NCBI GenBank assembly: GCA_017849575.1
Contig: JAFIGV010000029.1
Coordinates: 1 to 64,000, forward strand
Reading direction: 5' to 3'
DNA from: Flavipsychrobacter sp.
GTDB lineage: Bacteria; Bacteroidota; Bacteroidia; Chitinophagales; Chitinophagaceae
DNA: 64,000 nucleotides
Positions 1 through 8,303 of the stretch are shown piece after piece. Each line of letters opens with the position of its first letter. Position 1 is the stretch's first letter. The notes under the pieces are model-generated. The model saw only the letters and a list, made by a program, of their open reading frames with translations, did not search any database and was not told the DNA's origin. The position numbers and the translations under genes were made by a program.

Positions 1-203
1 CCATTGAGCTCCATCGGAGCGACATCTTAATAGACCAAATCGTCCAAAGTCCATTGAGCTCCGTAGGAGCGACATCTTAATAGATCAAAATTATCCAACG
101 TCCATTGAGCTCCATCGGAGCGACATCTTAATAGATCAAAATTATCCAACGTCCATTGAGCTCCATCGGAGCGACATCTTAATAGAACACAGGACCCAAA
201 GTT
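1..203. repeat. Tandem 51-bp repeat, four copies, entering from the window edge
   Basis: Four head-to-tail units start at 1, 51, 102 and 153. Each opens with a conserved core of about 34 bp containing the small hairpin GCTCC-ATC-GGAGC (GTA loop in unit 2), followed by about 17 bp of linker. Units 2 and 3 are identical except at the hairpin loop; units 1 and 4 have diverged linkers. The array may continue upstream of the window. The unit is 17 codons long, so a spurious reading frame crosses it, but nothing suggests translation. The core looks like a short dispersed palindromic element; that assignment is from general familiarity, not a search. Confidence 0.85.
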
Positions 204-211
204 CAAAACTA

Positions 212-257
212 GTCTGAGCGTCCCGCTCAGACTTCCCATTTGCAAGCGTCCGCTTGC
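212..257. repeat. Two adjacent small perfect hairpins
   Basis: The first hairpin is GTCTGAGCG-TCC-CGCTCAGAC at 212-232 (9-bp stem). The second is GCAAGCG-TC-CGCTTGC at 242-257 (7-bp stem). They lie between the tandem array and the 3' end of the isoaspartyl peptidase gene, which is transcribed toward them. Neither has a T-run, so they look more like REP-type palindromes than intrinsic terminators, although they could stabilise the 3' end of the message. Confidence 0.7.
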
Positions 258-280
258 CAACATCCATCAATTCCCAAAGT

Positions 281-1204
281 CTATTCCTTATAGATCGCAA
301 CCTGCATTTTTCCATCACTGTTTTTAAAACCGCGGTACATTCCTTCGCTATTAAATGGCATGGCTATATTTCCGTGTCGGTCTATAGCTACCAATCCGCC
401 TTCACCGCCTATTTTCACCAGCTTATCGTGCACCAATACATCGCAGGCTTCGTGCAGGCTTAAGCCTTTATACTCCATTAGGCATGAAATATCATGACCC
501 ATCACCGTGCGGATAAACAATTCTCCATGACCGGTACAAGACACTGCACAACTGGTGTTGCTGGCATAGGTGCCTGCGCCTATGATCGGACTGTCGCCCA
601 CGCGCCCGAATTTTTTATTGGTCATACCCCCGGTGCTCGTGGCTGCCGCGAGATTTCCGCTGGCGTCTAAAGCCACCGCGCCAACTGTTCCAAATTTTTT
701 ATCGTTATGATCCAGCGACACACGGTCTTCTGCCAATGCCTCCTGCCATTGCTGAAAACGTTGTTCATTGAAAAAATAGGTCTCCTCCTCAACCGGCAAT
801 TTCTGCTGCAGTGCAAAATCTTCCGCACCTTTTCCAAAAAGCATTACATGTTCACTACGTTGCATCACGAGCTTTGCCAAAGCAATCGGATTCCGTACGC
901 CGCATATTCCCGCTACAGCGCCCGCCGACAGATCGCTTCCGTCCATAATTGCTGCATCCATTTCATGCTTTCCTATATGGTTGAAGACCGAACCTTTTCC
1001 TGCATTAAACAACGGAAAATCTTCCAAAACCATCACCGCAGCAGCCACAGCATCTACTGCCGTTCCTCCCTGCCCCAGTAGGCTATACCCTTTGTTCAAT
1101 GCTTCCTTTAATGCATTCTCGTATTGCGCCTGCAATTCCGGCGTCATATGCGATCTGAGAATGGTGCCTGCGCCGCCATGTATTGCTATGCCCAATGGTA
1201 TCAT
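281..1204 (-). CDS. iaaA: Isoaspartyl peptidase / L-asparaginase (Ntn-hydrolase)
   Basis: A 307-residue plant-type asparaginase that should hydrolyse beta-aspartyl dipeptides and L-asparagine. These enzymes are made as a precursor and self-cleave before a nucleophilic threonine. The motif around the expected cleavage site reads FGTVGAVALD, placing the nucleophile at Thr173; downstream ATSTGG and GRVGDSPIIGAG are the conserved substrate-pocket segments. The N-terminal IHGGAGT motif is intact and the length is normal for the family. There is no signal peptide, so it is probably cytoplasmic. It stands alone and is divergent from the transketolase gene, with about 115 bp between the two starts. 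Confidence 0.93.
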   Translation of the reverse strand: MIPLGIAIHGGAGTILRSHMTPELQAQYENALKEALNKGYSLLGQGGTAVDAVAAAVMVLEDFPLFNAGKGSVFNHIGKHEMDAAIMDGSDLSAGAVAGICGVRNPIALAKLVMQRSEHVMLFGKGAEDFALQQKLPVEEETYFFNEQRFQQWQEALAEDRVSLDHNDKKFGTVGAVALDASGNLAAATSTGGMTNKKFGRVGDSPIIGAGTYASNTSCAVSCTGHGELFIRTVMGHDISCLMEYKGLSLHEACDVLVHDKLVKIGGEGGLVAIDRHGNIAMPFNSEGMYRGFKNSDGKMQVAIYKE

Positions 1205-1320
1205 AATCTGTAGCCTGATGAATTGCTGAGAAAAGTAAAGATTTAAGGCTAATCTGCCATGCGAACATTGACCGACAGGTAAAAAATTTCCTGCTTACTT
1301 TTGCGCTTCATTAAGCTGAT

Positions 1321-2280
1321 ATGTTACAGGATATTCAATTGTTGAATGAGAAAGAAACCCGTGCGGGATTTGGTGAGGGAATTCTGGAAGCAGGACGTAA
1401 AAATCCGAATGTCGTTGCGCTAACCGCAGATCTTGCCGGTTCCCTCAAGCTCAATGCATTTATGAAAGAATTTCCTGAACGCTTTTTCCAATGCGGTATT
1501 GCAGAGGCAAATATGATCGGTGTAGCTGCGGGTATGACCATCGGCGGAAAGGTTCCCTTCACCACTACGTTTGCCAATTTCTCAACATCGCGCGTGTACG
1601 ATCAGATCCGCCAGTCGGTGGCCTACAGTGGTAAGAATGTAAAGATCTGTGCCTCCCATGCAGGACTTACCCTTGGTGAAGACGGTGCCACACATCAGGT
1701 ACTCGAAGATATTGGCATGATGAAAATGTTGCCGGGCATGACCGTTATCGTTCCCTGCGACTTCAACCAAACAAGGGCTGCCACAATGGCGATTGCGGAG
1801 CATGATGGTCCGGTATATCTTAGATTCGGACGCCCCAAATGGCCCAACTTTACAGCAGAAGACCAGCATTTTGAGATTGGCAAAGCACAGGTGCTGGCAG
1901 AGGGGACCGATGTGAGCATTTTTGCCTGTGGACACCTGGTGTGGACTGCTGTGGAAGCGGCAAAAGCATTGGCAGAAAAAGGCATTTCTGTAGAATTGAT
2001 CAATATACATACCATCAAGCCACTGGACGAAGAAGCGGTGATCCGTTCGATACGCAAAACAGGGTGCATCGTTACTGCCGAAGAGCATCAGATCAATGGC
2101 GGACTGGGCGATAGTATTGCTAATGTTGCCGCGCGCGAATGCCCCGTGCCGCACGAATATGTTGCGGTGATGGATACTTTTGGCGAAAGCGGAACACCAA
2201 AGCAACTTTTGGATAAATATGGTCTTACCAAAGAACATATCATGGCGTCCACAGAGAAAGCGATCAGCCGCAAAAAATAA
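1321..2280 (+). CDS. Transketolase, C-terminal subunit
   Basis: The 319-residue protein carries the pyrimidine-binding and C-terminal transketolase domains, as in organisms where transketolase is split into two polypeptides. Visible family features are the Glu-containing CGIAEANM segment, which in transketolases contacts the thiamine diphosphate aminopyrimidine, the SHAGLTLGEDGATHQ segment, and a C-terminal domain with VTAEEHQINGG. It would work with an N-terminal diphosphate-binding subunit in the non-oxidative pentose phosphate pathway. That partner is not adjacent: the upstream neighbour is iaaA on the other strand. A promoter -7-like TACTTTTG lies at 1296-1303, just before the ATG. An imperfect GC-rich hairpin near 2303-2322 follows the stop and may act as a weak terminator. 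Confidence 0.93.
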   Translation: MLQDIQLLNEKETRAGFGEGILEAGRKNPNVVALTADLAGSLKLNAFMKEFPERFFQCGIAEANMIGVAAGMTIGGKVPFTTTFANFSTSRVYDQIRQSVAYSGKNVKICASHAGLTLGEDGATHQVLEDIGMMKMLPGMTVIVPCDFNQTRAATMAIAEHDGPVYLRFGRPKWPNFTAEDQHFEIGKAQVLAEGTDVSIFACGHLVWTAVEAAKALAEKGISVELINIHTIKPLDEEAVIRSIRKTGCIVTAEEHQINGGLGDSIANVAARECPVPHEYVAVMDTFGESGTPKQLLDKYGLTKEHIMASTEKAISRKK

Positions 2281-2375
2281 AAATCTTCGAAACGCACAGT
2301 GGCCTTCGCAAGATCTGCGGAGGTCACTTTATTTTTGGCCCGATTGTAGTGTCCGGGTAACAAATTGGTCCTTTC

Positions 2376-2831
2376 ATGAAATGGAGTATTGCCGCTTTTT
2401 TGATTCTGTTGATTTTTGTCAGCTCTTGCGCCACCACGCGCGAAGTGAAGGATATTCAATATCAGGAGGCTAAAAATTTTCGATTAGCCAAGCTGGATAT
2501 GAACGAGCCGGAGATCAGCATGGACCTTCAGTTCTACAACCCAAACGGCTTTGGATTGACGCTGAAAGACGCCAACGTCAACCTGTATATCAATAATGCT
2601 TACATCGGCAAAGCCTTTGTGAGCCGTAGCTTCGATGTCCCCGGCCGCGATACCTTTTTACTGCCGGTAACCTTGATTCCGGACCTGAAGGGTGTATTTC
2701 CCAATGCACTGCAATTGCTCTTCAATAAAGAGGTGCTGGTGAAACTGGAGGGTAGTGTAAAAGCGGGGCGCGGACTCTTTATCACCGTACCGCTTCACTA
2801 CGAAGGCAGGCAGAAGCTGAACGTATTCTGA
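2376..2831 (+). CDS. LEA type 2-like lipoprotein
   Basis: A 151-residue exported protein with a lipoprotein signal peptide ending in FVSSC, giving a lipidated cysteine near residue 18. The mature part resembles LEA14/WHy-type beta-sandwich domains: the stretch with SMDLQFYNPNGFGLTLKDA followed by NVNLYINN is characteristic (fields, NPN motif, then a short amphipathic strand). These domains are found in desiccation-related and envelope proteins; the molecular role is not settled. It lies between the transketolase gene and a tiny membrane protein on the same strand. The lipoprotein and fold calls are fairly safe; the function is unknown. Confidence 0.8.
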   Translation: MKWSIAAFLILLIFVSSCATTREVKDIQYQEAKNFRLAKLDMNEPEISMDLQFYNPNGFGLTLKDANVNLYINNAYIGKAFVSRSFDVPGRDTFLLPVTLIPDLKGVFPNALQLLFNKEVLVKLEGSVKAGRGLFITVPLHYEGRQKLNVF

Positions 2832-2873
2832 CGTGCAGGAGGGCAGAACTAAATCCTTTAGATTTGCAGCGCT

Positions 2874-3041
2874 ATGAAAGACCCGGTACAAGAAAACTCC
2901 AGGGAAAATGCGCGTCAAAAAAACGTTTCGCGCTGGCTGAAACGAATAGGCATCGCCGGTTTTTTGTTTTTTCTCATCAAGGGAATTTTATGGCTTACAG
3001 TTGGTGCAGCCGTACTGCGTTATGTAGGATGCGAGGGCTAA
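2874..3041 (+). CDS. Small single-helix membrane protein (55 aa)
   Basis: ATG at 2874 opens 55 codons ending at TAA 3039-3041. The first 23 residues are polar and basic, followed by a hydrophobic segment (IAGFLFFLIKGILWL...) that should form one transmembrane helix, and a short tail RYVGCEG. A perfect -7-like TAGATTTG at 2859-2866 lies eight bases before the ATG, which would leave a nearly leaderless message. The stop overlaps the recO stop by four bases. I have an impression that similar KG-x-LWL micro-proteins occur in Bacteroidota, but assign no function. The coding call rests on composition, a sensible start and tight packing against recO. Confidence 0.6.
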   Translation: MKDPVQENSRENARQKNVSRWLKRIGIAGFLFFLIKGILWLTVGAAVLRYVGCEG

Positions 3042-3772
3042 TGCAGAATAGTACGAAGCACAGTCAACGACCGTATTTCCCCCAAATGCTGGGTGTGCTG
3101 CTGCAAATAGGCTACCAGCCAGTCCAGCAGACGATAGCGGCTATCTGCGCTTAGCTGCACATCAGCCTGCACTGAAAAAACAGGGCGGTGGAGAAGCTGG
3201 CTTATTGCTTTTGCTTCATGGTCGTGCACAAACGGAGGAACCGCCGGAACGTGATTGGAGAATCCCCCTTCTTCCAGATTCAGATAGGGGGTTTGGGCAG
3301 AATAAGCGCCTTTTATATCATATCCGAAAAACCGGGTGATCTGCAAAGCAAAATAGATCGGGAAATTGGCAACTTCGTGACCTGCTCCCTTGTCGAGCGC
3401 TACAAAATAGTCAAAGCAAAACTCGAAGAAATCTTCAAGAGGCGCTTCTTCCGGAAGTAATCTTAAAAGCAGCTCAACAGAAAAAAGCGCTATGCTGTTT
3501 TTCACAATGTCCTGCTGAACGGAAGTGTAGAAATGGGCCAATTGATATTCCCGCAGATGCAGCAGGCTTCTCTGTGGCTTTTGATAGCTTACCAGATCGA
3601 GCAAGGTGGCGGGTTGCAGGAGCGCTGCCTTTTGCTGACGAGCCCTGGCAGACCGTACGCCCTGTACCATATACGACTGCCGCCCAAAGCTGCGCGTAAA
3701 CATGGATACGATCAGACTCGTTTCGCCATACTTAATGGATCGTAAAACTATTCCTTGTGTCGTCTGAAGCAT
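3038..3772 (-). CDS. recO: DNA repair protein RecO
   Basis: A 244-residue RecO, the recombination mediator that works with RecF and RecR to load RecA on SSB-coated gaps and anneals SSB-bound strands. The N-terminal OB-fold is clear: TQGIVLRSIKYGETSLIV, then FGRQSYMVQGVR. It is followed by the helical domain with LLRLLPEEAP and ALQITRFFGYD. The four-cysteine zinc motif of many RecO proteins is not present, as is common in this phylum. The gene ends convergently, with a 4-nt overlap on the small membrane protein. Upstream lies porZ in the same direction, six bases away, so the two are probably cotranscribed. Confidence 0.92.
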   Translation of the reverse strand: MLQTTQGIVLRSIKYGETSLIVSMFTRSFGRQSYMVQGVRSARARQQKAALLQPATLLDLVSYQKPQRSLLHLREYQLAHFYTSVQQDIVKNSIALFSVELLLRLLPEEAPLEDFFEFCFDYFVALDKGAGHEVANFPIYFALQITRFFGYDIKGAYSAQTPYLNLEEGGFSNHVPAVPPFVHDHEAKAISQLLHRPVFSVQADVQLSADSRYRLLDWLVAYLQQHTQHLGEIRSLTVLRTILH

Positions 3773-3778
3773 GAGCCC

Positions 3779-6058
3779 TTACTCCATGAAAACCATCTTG
3801 CCCACATGCGTTTGAGAGCCGTCTTTGTTGGTGATAAAGATGAGGTACACTCCACTTTGCGGACGATGACCGGTATAGTCGAGGCCGTTCCATACTGCCT
3901 GGCCCCCCAGCGCTTTGGTACGGTATATCAACTGACCGGAAATATCGGTGATGCGTACATCGGCATTTTCGACCAGACCTTTGATGGCAATGGTGCCGGA
4001 GTAGCCAGAAGGTACAGGGTTGGGGAATGTCGTTACCGTTTCATTGACAGCAGCGCCTTCTGTGGCCGTACCGCGATACGAAACCAGGCCGGAAGCCGTG
4101 CCGATATATACATCGCCGGTAACGGGGTCCACTGCTATTTTCTGAATGTTATTGGAGGGCAACGGACTATTTTCTGCTGTGAAGCGATAAATGATTTTAT
4201 CTCCCTCCGGGCTTATCAGCCATACGCCGTTGGTAGTACCAATCCATTTGCGATTAGCACCGTCCACCGCAATGGTTTTCACCTTTTCGTTTTGAAAAAG
4301 ATAGCCCGCAAACTGATCATACTGAACAATAGGTTTCCTGATTTCACAATTGCCGGCAAAGACCTGATCAGGCGAACAACTTATTACACCGATACCGTCG
4401 TTGGTACCGATCCATATTTCGTTTTGCTGGTCCTTGGCAATGCAGTTTACCACAGAACTGAGGCCAAAGCGCGAGGCCGAAATCTTTATGTAACGATCGT
4501 CTGCGGTATTATCCAGCGTATAGTTTTCGTCGTAGGCGGCTACACCATCTACACCCGCCGGCAGTATGTACCACTTCAGATTATTATCGTCCACCAACAC
4601 GTAGGCTGCACTGCTTTGTGTACCTCCGCCCCGGTATTTATATCCTTTGCCTTCCGGTGTTTTTACAGCCAGCTCTTTCACACCGCCAAAATTCGTAATC
4701 CAGAGATTGCGGTTGTCATCGAAAGCCAGGCCCGAAACACGGTAAGAAGTAAAGTCAATAAAATGCACTTCCGTATAGGGACTTTCACGATAGAGCTGCC
4801 AGGTGCCATCGGTGTGCAGCTCAAATAATCCGCTTCTGTAAGATGCCGCATACAAGGTACCATCTACCGGGTCTTTGGCCAGCGCGATGACATCGGTAAA
4901 GTCGGCCTGATTGAACGGCTGAAAGTTGCGACCGGTATAAGTGGTCCAGCTCCCGTTGTTGTAATGCGAAAGGCAATAGCCATTGTAGATATAGGTCCAG
5001 TTTTCGTCGTAGCCGCCATGGGCTACCCATACATCGCCATTATAGGGAAGTATATCGTAAGCTCCGGCGGCGGCCGGGCCCTGAGGCTTAACGAAAGCCG
5101 CTATTTGATCTTCCGTCCTGTAGCACAGTCCATTTAGCGCATCTGCCACCCAGAGAGAACCGTCGGCAAGCTGAAAGGCATTGGCCGGCTTTCCGGCTAT
5201 GACAAAAGAATCAGTAACAGCATCCGTTGCTACCTGATACAGGCGCACAACGCCCTTATTCGTAGGACTATCGTATTCCTCAATAAACAGGCCTTCGGGC
5301 GAAGGCTCAATACGATTGATAGAATAGGCCGGTAGATACACAAAAGCAAGGGTATCGCCCGAAACGACAAACATACTATCGGAAGCAGCTACAAAGACCC
5401 TGCTGTCCGAACTGGCTATTGTGATCAGATGGGTTGCACTGTCGAGCAGTTTCCAGGCTGCAAGATCCTGAAGGTTGGCGGCATTTTTGTTTGCCCTGAA
5501 AACGCCCGCATTGGTTACAGCATAGAAATAGGTACCTGCTGCGGTGAAGGACCGCACTTCGAGTGTTTTGTTATTGAGGGTGAATGTGTAAGTCTCGCGG
5601 GTCTCTCGTTTGCTTAGGTTGAGGACTACCACACCGAAGCTGGTGCTCAGATAGGCCATACCTCCGGTGGTGTAGATATGGTTGATGTTCTTAGGGGTTA
5701 TTGACTTCAGCCTGATGTCGGGGATGTTAAAAAAGCTATTATCGCGAAAGAGGTCAATGTTTCCGTTTTTGTACGCAATTACTGCCTGGTCTGTTACTTC
5801 ATCATAAGCTACATAAGCTATGCCCACGTCCGACATTCCCTCCGATTTACTGTAGGTGCTGATCTCGTTGCTGGCTTTGTTGTAGGTAAATAGGCTCATG
5901 TCGGAAGCCGCAAAGATGGTAACACCGTTGGTAGCTGCACTAATAGCATTGTTGTACGGAAGATGGCTGCGCCAGTAGCCGATAGGCATTCCCTGTCCAA
6001 AACCTGCAAGGGCATACAAGATCATGGAACTAAGCAGGAGCGAAAATCTGAAATTCAT
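3779..6058 (-). CDS. porZ: Type IX secretion system protein PorZ (two-propeller, CTD)
   Basis: A 759-residue exported protein. I chose the ATG at 6058 because it starts a normal signal peptide (about 22 residues, ending AGFGQ); a longer frame upstream runs into purN. The mature N-terminus (PIGYWRSHLPYNNA) and the two beta-propeller blocks with SADVGI, GVWL and IGTNDGIGV blades match PorZ, which forms part of the T9SS attachment complex that links cleaved cargo to anionic LPS. The C-terminus carries a T9SS sorting domain (FPNPVPSGYSG, DISGQLIY, SGVYLIFI). It could also be read as a generic two-component-propeller protein, but the architecture and length favour PorZ. It is cotranscribed with recO. 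Confidence 0.85.
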   Translation of the reverse strand: MNFRFSLLLSSMILYALAGFGQGMPIGYWRSHLPYNNAISAATNGVTIFAASDMSLFTYNKASNEISTYSKSEGMSDVGIAYVAYDEVTDQAVIAYKNGNIDLFRDNSFFNIPDIRLKSITPKNINHIYTTGGMAYLSTSFGVVVLNLSKRETRETYTFTLNNKTLEVRSFTAAGTYFYAVTNAGVFRANKNAANLQDLAAWKLLDSATHLITIASSDSRVFVAASDSMFVVSGDTLAFVYLPAYSINRIEPSPEGLFIEEYDSPTNKGVVRLYQVATDAVTDSFVIAGKPANAFQLADGSLWVADALNGLCYRTEDQIAAFVKPQGPAAAGAYDILPYNGDVWVAHGGYDENWTYIYNGYCLSHYNNGSWTTYTGRNFQPFNQADFTDVIALAKDPVDGTLYAASYRSGLFELHTDGTWQLYRESPYTEVHFIDFTSYRVSGLAFDDNRNLWITNFGGVKELAVKTPEGKGYKYRGGGTQSSAAYVLVDDNNLKWYILPAGVDGVAAYDENYTLDNTADDRYIKISASRFGLSSVVNCIAKDQQNEIWIGTNDGIGVISCSPDQVFAGNCEIRKPIVQYDQFAGYLFQNEKVKTIAVDGANRKWIGTTNGVWLISPEGDKIIYRFTAENSPLPSNNIQKIAVDPVTGDVYIGTASGLVSYRGTATEGAAVNETVTTFPNPVPSGYSGTIAIKGLVENADVRITDISGQLIYRTKALGGQAVWNGLDYTGHRPQSGVYLIFITNKDGSQTHVGKMVFME

Positions 6059-6083
6059 AACGGTATTAGCCAAATGTAAAGAA

Positions 6084-6689
6084 TTAAACGCTTGAGGCCT
6101 TTGTATATTGCCCGGATGCAGCAAAGCCTGTCTGCAGCAAATACTCCAGGGTGCGGGGAAAGAAAAAATGCTCCAGCCCATGAATGCGCCCGGCAAGCGT
6201 CAGATCATCATCGTCCGGGTGAACCGGGCAACGGGCTTGCATAATGATGTCGCCGCTATCATACACTTCATCGACATAGTGAATGGTAATGCCGCTCTCC
6301 TTTTTACCTGCTTCGATAACGGCCCTGTGCACATGCGCTCCATACATACCCTTCCCACCAAAGTCGGGGAGCAGGGCCGGGTGGATGTTCACGATTTTGT
6401 TCCGGAAAATGGCTACCAGTGCATCAGGAATCTTCCATAGAAAACCGGCTAACACAATGAGTGATGGTTGATAGGTCTGGAGTTGTCTCAAAAAATCTTC
6501 GCTCATAAAAGTCTGCCGATCTACAACCCATGTGGGTATCTCAGCATGCTGCGCCCATGTTAATACTCCGGCATCCGCACGGTTGCAAACAATAAGACCG
6601 ATGCGAGCCTGCTGGCCCCGACCAAAATATTCATGTATAGCACGGGCATTAGATCCCTGACCCGAAGCAAAAACGATAAGCGTATGCAT
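6084..6689 (-). CDS. purN: Phosphoribosylglycinamide formyltransferase (GAR transformylase)
   Basis: The 201-residue PurN transfers a formyl group from 10-formyl-THF to GAR in the third step of purine synthesis. The phosphate loop SGQGSNARAI (9-18), the catalytic NIHPALLP (Asn101, His103) and the EVYDSGDII segment with Asp144 match the Asn-His-Asp catalytic set of the family. Length is normal. It lies upstream of porZ on the same strand with a 25-bp gap, and is divergent from the S4-domain gene, with about 70 bp shared between the starts. Confidence 0.95.
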   Translation of the reverse strand: MHTLIVFASGQGSNARAIHEYFGRGQQARIGLIVCNRADAGVLTWAQHAEIPTWVVDRQTFMSEDFLRQLQTYQPSLIVLAGFLWKIPDALVAIFRNKIVNIHPALLPDFGGKGMYGAHVHRAVIEAGKKESGITIHYVDEVYDSGDIIMQARCPVHPDDDDLTLAGRIHGLEHFFFPRTLEYLLQTGFAASGQYTKASSV

Positions 6690-6758
6690 AGTTACAGAAG
6701 CGTAAAATTAGCAAAGGTTTTCAGAGCCACCGATTCAGATTTGTTACATTAGCAGGCC

Positions 6759-7154
6759 ATGGGAGACGAAAAACTAAGACTTGACAAATATCTCTGGGCC
6801 ATCAGAATTTTTAAAACGCGCACGCAGGCCACATCTGCCATAGACGACGGTAAAGTGAAGATGAATGGCGCCCCTGTAAAAGCTTCGAAACAAGTGGCTT
6901 TGGGAGATCGCTACGACATCAGGACCCCTTCGCGCAAGTGGACGATAGAAGTGACCGGATTGCTGCATACAAGGGCAGCCTACGAAGTAGCGGTAAAACA
7001 CTATGCGGACCTTACCAGTGATGAGGACCGACAATCGCAACAGCGTCTATCGGCCAGTTTCTTTACCGGCAAGCGCTTAAGCAAAACAGGTCGCCCGACC
7101 AAAAAACAGCGGCGCGACCTGAATGATCTTCTAAATGACGACAGCGACGATTAA
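6759..7154 (+). CDS. S4-domain RNA-binding protein, Hsp15-like
   Basis: A 131-residue protein with an N-terminal S4 domain (LRLDKYLWAIRIFKTRTQA, then GKVKMNGAPVKASKQVALGD) and a very basic C-terminal tail (GRPTKKQRRDL) followed by acidic residues. This is the layout of Hsp15/HslR, which binds 50S subunits carrying stalled nascent chains after heat shock. The assignment to that family is good; the ribosome-rescue role is inferred from E. coli. The stop codon overlaps the convergent lipoprotein gene by four bases (TTAA at 7151-7154), leaving no room for separate terminators. Confidence 0.85.
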   Translation: MGDEKLRLDKYLWAIRIFKTRTQATSAIDDGKVKMNGAPVKASKQVALGDRYDIRTPSRKWTIEVTGLLHTRAAYEVAVKHYADLTSDEDRQSQQRLSASFFTGKRLSKTGRPTKKQRRDLNDLLNDDSDD

Positions 7155-8170
7155 TACACTGCACCAAAATCTCCTTCGAGCATCAGCGCCCAGCTAAAAC
7201 CGAGATCTTCGCTTCTGTATAATCCTTTGCTGGTAGCAATGTAGATGTAAAACTTCTCAATGCCGTTCTTATACACATCCTGTTTGCCGATTATAGCATA
7301 TACAGAGGTGTTAGTTTCCAATCCTGTATTGGAAGGTTTGAAACTTCCGTTCTCGAGGCGGTACACTCCCAGTGAATCCATACCCACCAGCAACACACGA
7401 CCGCTGGGTGCATGTGTGCAAAGCAGTTTGTTAGTGGCAGGCAGGCCCTGATATCTTGTCCAGGTTTTTCCTGAGTCATTGCTGTACTGACAACCCTCGG
7501 TGCCCATATAGTCGGAGAGGATCAGTGTGTTGTTGAAATGGCTGAGGTAGGACATGCCCTGTGGCAGCGGCTTTGTCTGAGGATAATGGCTCCAGTTATC
7601 CGAAGCCCCGTCTTTCATATAGAGCGAATCGTTGGCGTCGCCGAAAGAAAACATCACCCCGTTGTTCAGTTGTGTGAAGGAGGTAATGCCTGTACCAATA
7701 GCAGCGGTATCCCAGGTATCCGGCTTCCAGGTTTTACCATTATCATCGCTGAAAACGATTCCCTTATTGAGCGGATCGGTGCTGGCCAGATATACCCTTC
7801 CGTGCGATGCGGAGTAGTACATTACGGGCTGCCAGGGAGCCACCAGGCCCGGTGGTACGTAGTTTTTATACGTGGGGTTAAAGTTCATGCCATTGTTTTG
7901 GCTCAGGTGGGCATTTGCCTTTACAAATAAGATGTTGGGGCCCGCCGTCACAATGGAGCGGAAAGGATAATTGTCGGGAAAAAACAGTGTTTTGAAATTT
8001 ACACCATCATTGGTATTCAGCAGCTCACCTTTGTTAGCACCCACATAAAGACCGTAGGGTTTTTTTATAACCGAGTTATTATCAATACCGTTAGACTTCT
8101 TACAACTCTGAACAGCAGCCGTGGCAAAAACTGATAATGCCAGTATAAACAGCTGGTTATATTTCCGCAT
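7151..8170 (-). CDS. Lipoprotein with sialidase/VPS10-like Asp-box propeller
   Basis: A 339-residue exported lipoprotein. The ATG at 8170 is preferred over one 39 bases upstream because it gives a clean signal peptide ending AAVQSC. Three Asp-box motifs are visible (SDDNGKTW, SNDSGKTW and SEDLGFSW), each after a hydrophobic strand, so the protein should fold as a beta-propeller of the BNR/YCF48/VPS10 type. These are turn motifs and do not mean sialidase activity; the catalytic arginine triad of sialidases is not recognisable. Substrate and role are unknown. It ends convergently with the S4 gene; metH lies upstream on the same strand, about 130 bases away. Confidence 0.8.
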   Translation of the reverse strand: MRKYNQLFILALSVFATAAVQSCKKSNGIDNNSVIKKPYGLYVGANKGELLNTNDGVNFKTLFFPDNYPFRSIVTAGPNILFVKANAHLSQNNGMNFNPTYKNYVPPGLVAPWQPVMYYSASHGRVYLASTDPLNKGIVFSDDNGKTWKPDTWDTAAIGTGITSFTQLNNGVMFSFGDANDSLYMKDGASDNWSHYPQTKPLPQGMSYLSHFNNTLILSDYMGTEGCQYSNDSGKTWTRYQGLPATNKLLCTHAPSGRVLLVGMDSLGVYRLENGSFKPSNTGLETNTSVYAIIGKQDVYKNGIEKFYIYIATSKGLYRSEDLGFSWALMLEGDFGAVY

Positions 8171-8303
8171 CGAAAAAATTTTTACCAAGTTTACAAAAAA
8201 AGTTAACAATTCAAACTAAATCGCTCATAGTAAGACGGATTTCGCCTGGTATCCGTTTGAAAAGAAAAAGCCTTTCTTCCGGGGGACAGATACCGTCCCT
8301 GGG

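Noticed and set aside
1-203. Possible CRISPR array from regularly spaced conserved units
   Set aside because: Linkers between the conserved cores are only about 17 bp and two of them are identical, so these are tandem repeats, not repeats with unique spacers; no cas gene is nearby.
27-263. A 78-codon minus-strand frame with repeated peptide LLRCRSDGAQWTLDNFD
   Set aside because: It is the translation of the 51-bp tandem repeat (17 codons per unit) and has no independent support.
3755-4828. Long plus-strand frame of 357 codons opposite porZ
   Set aside because: Antisense shadow of porZ with no recognisable domain or promoter.
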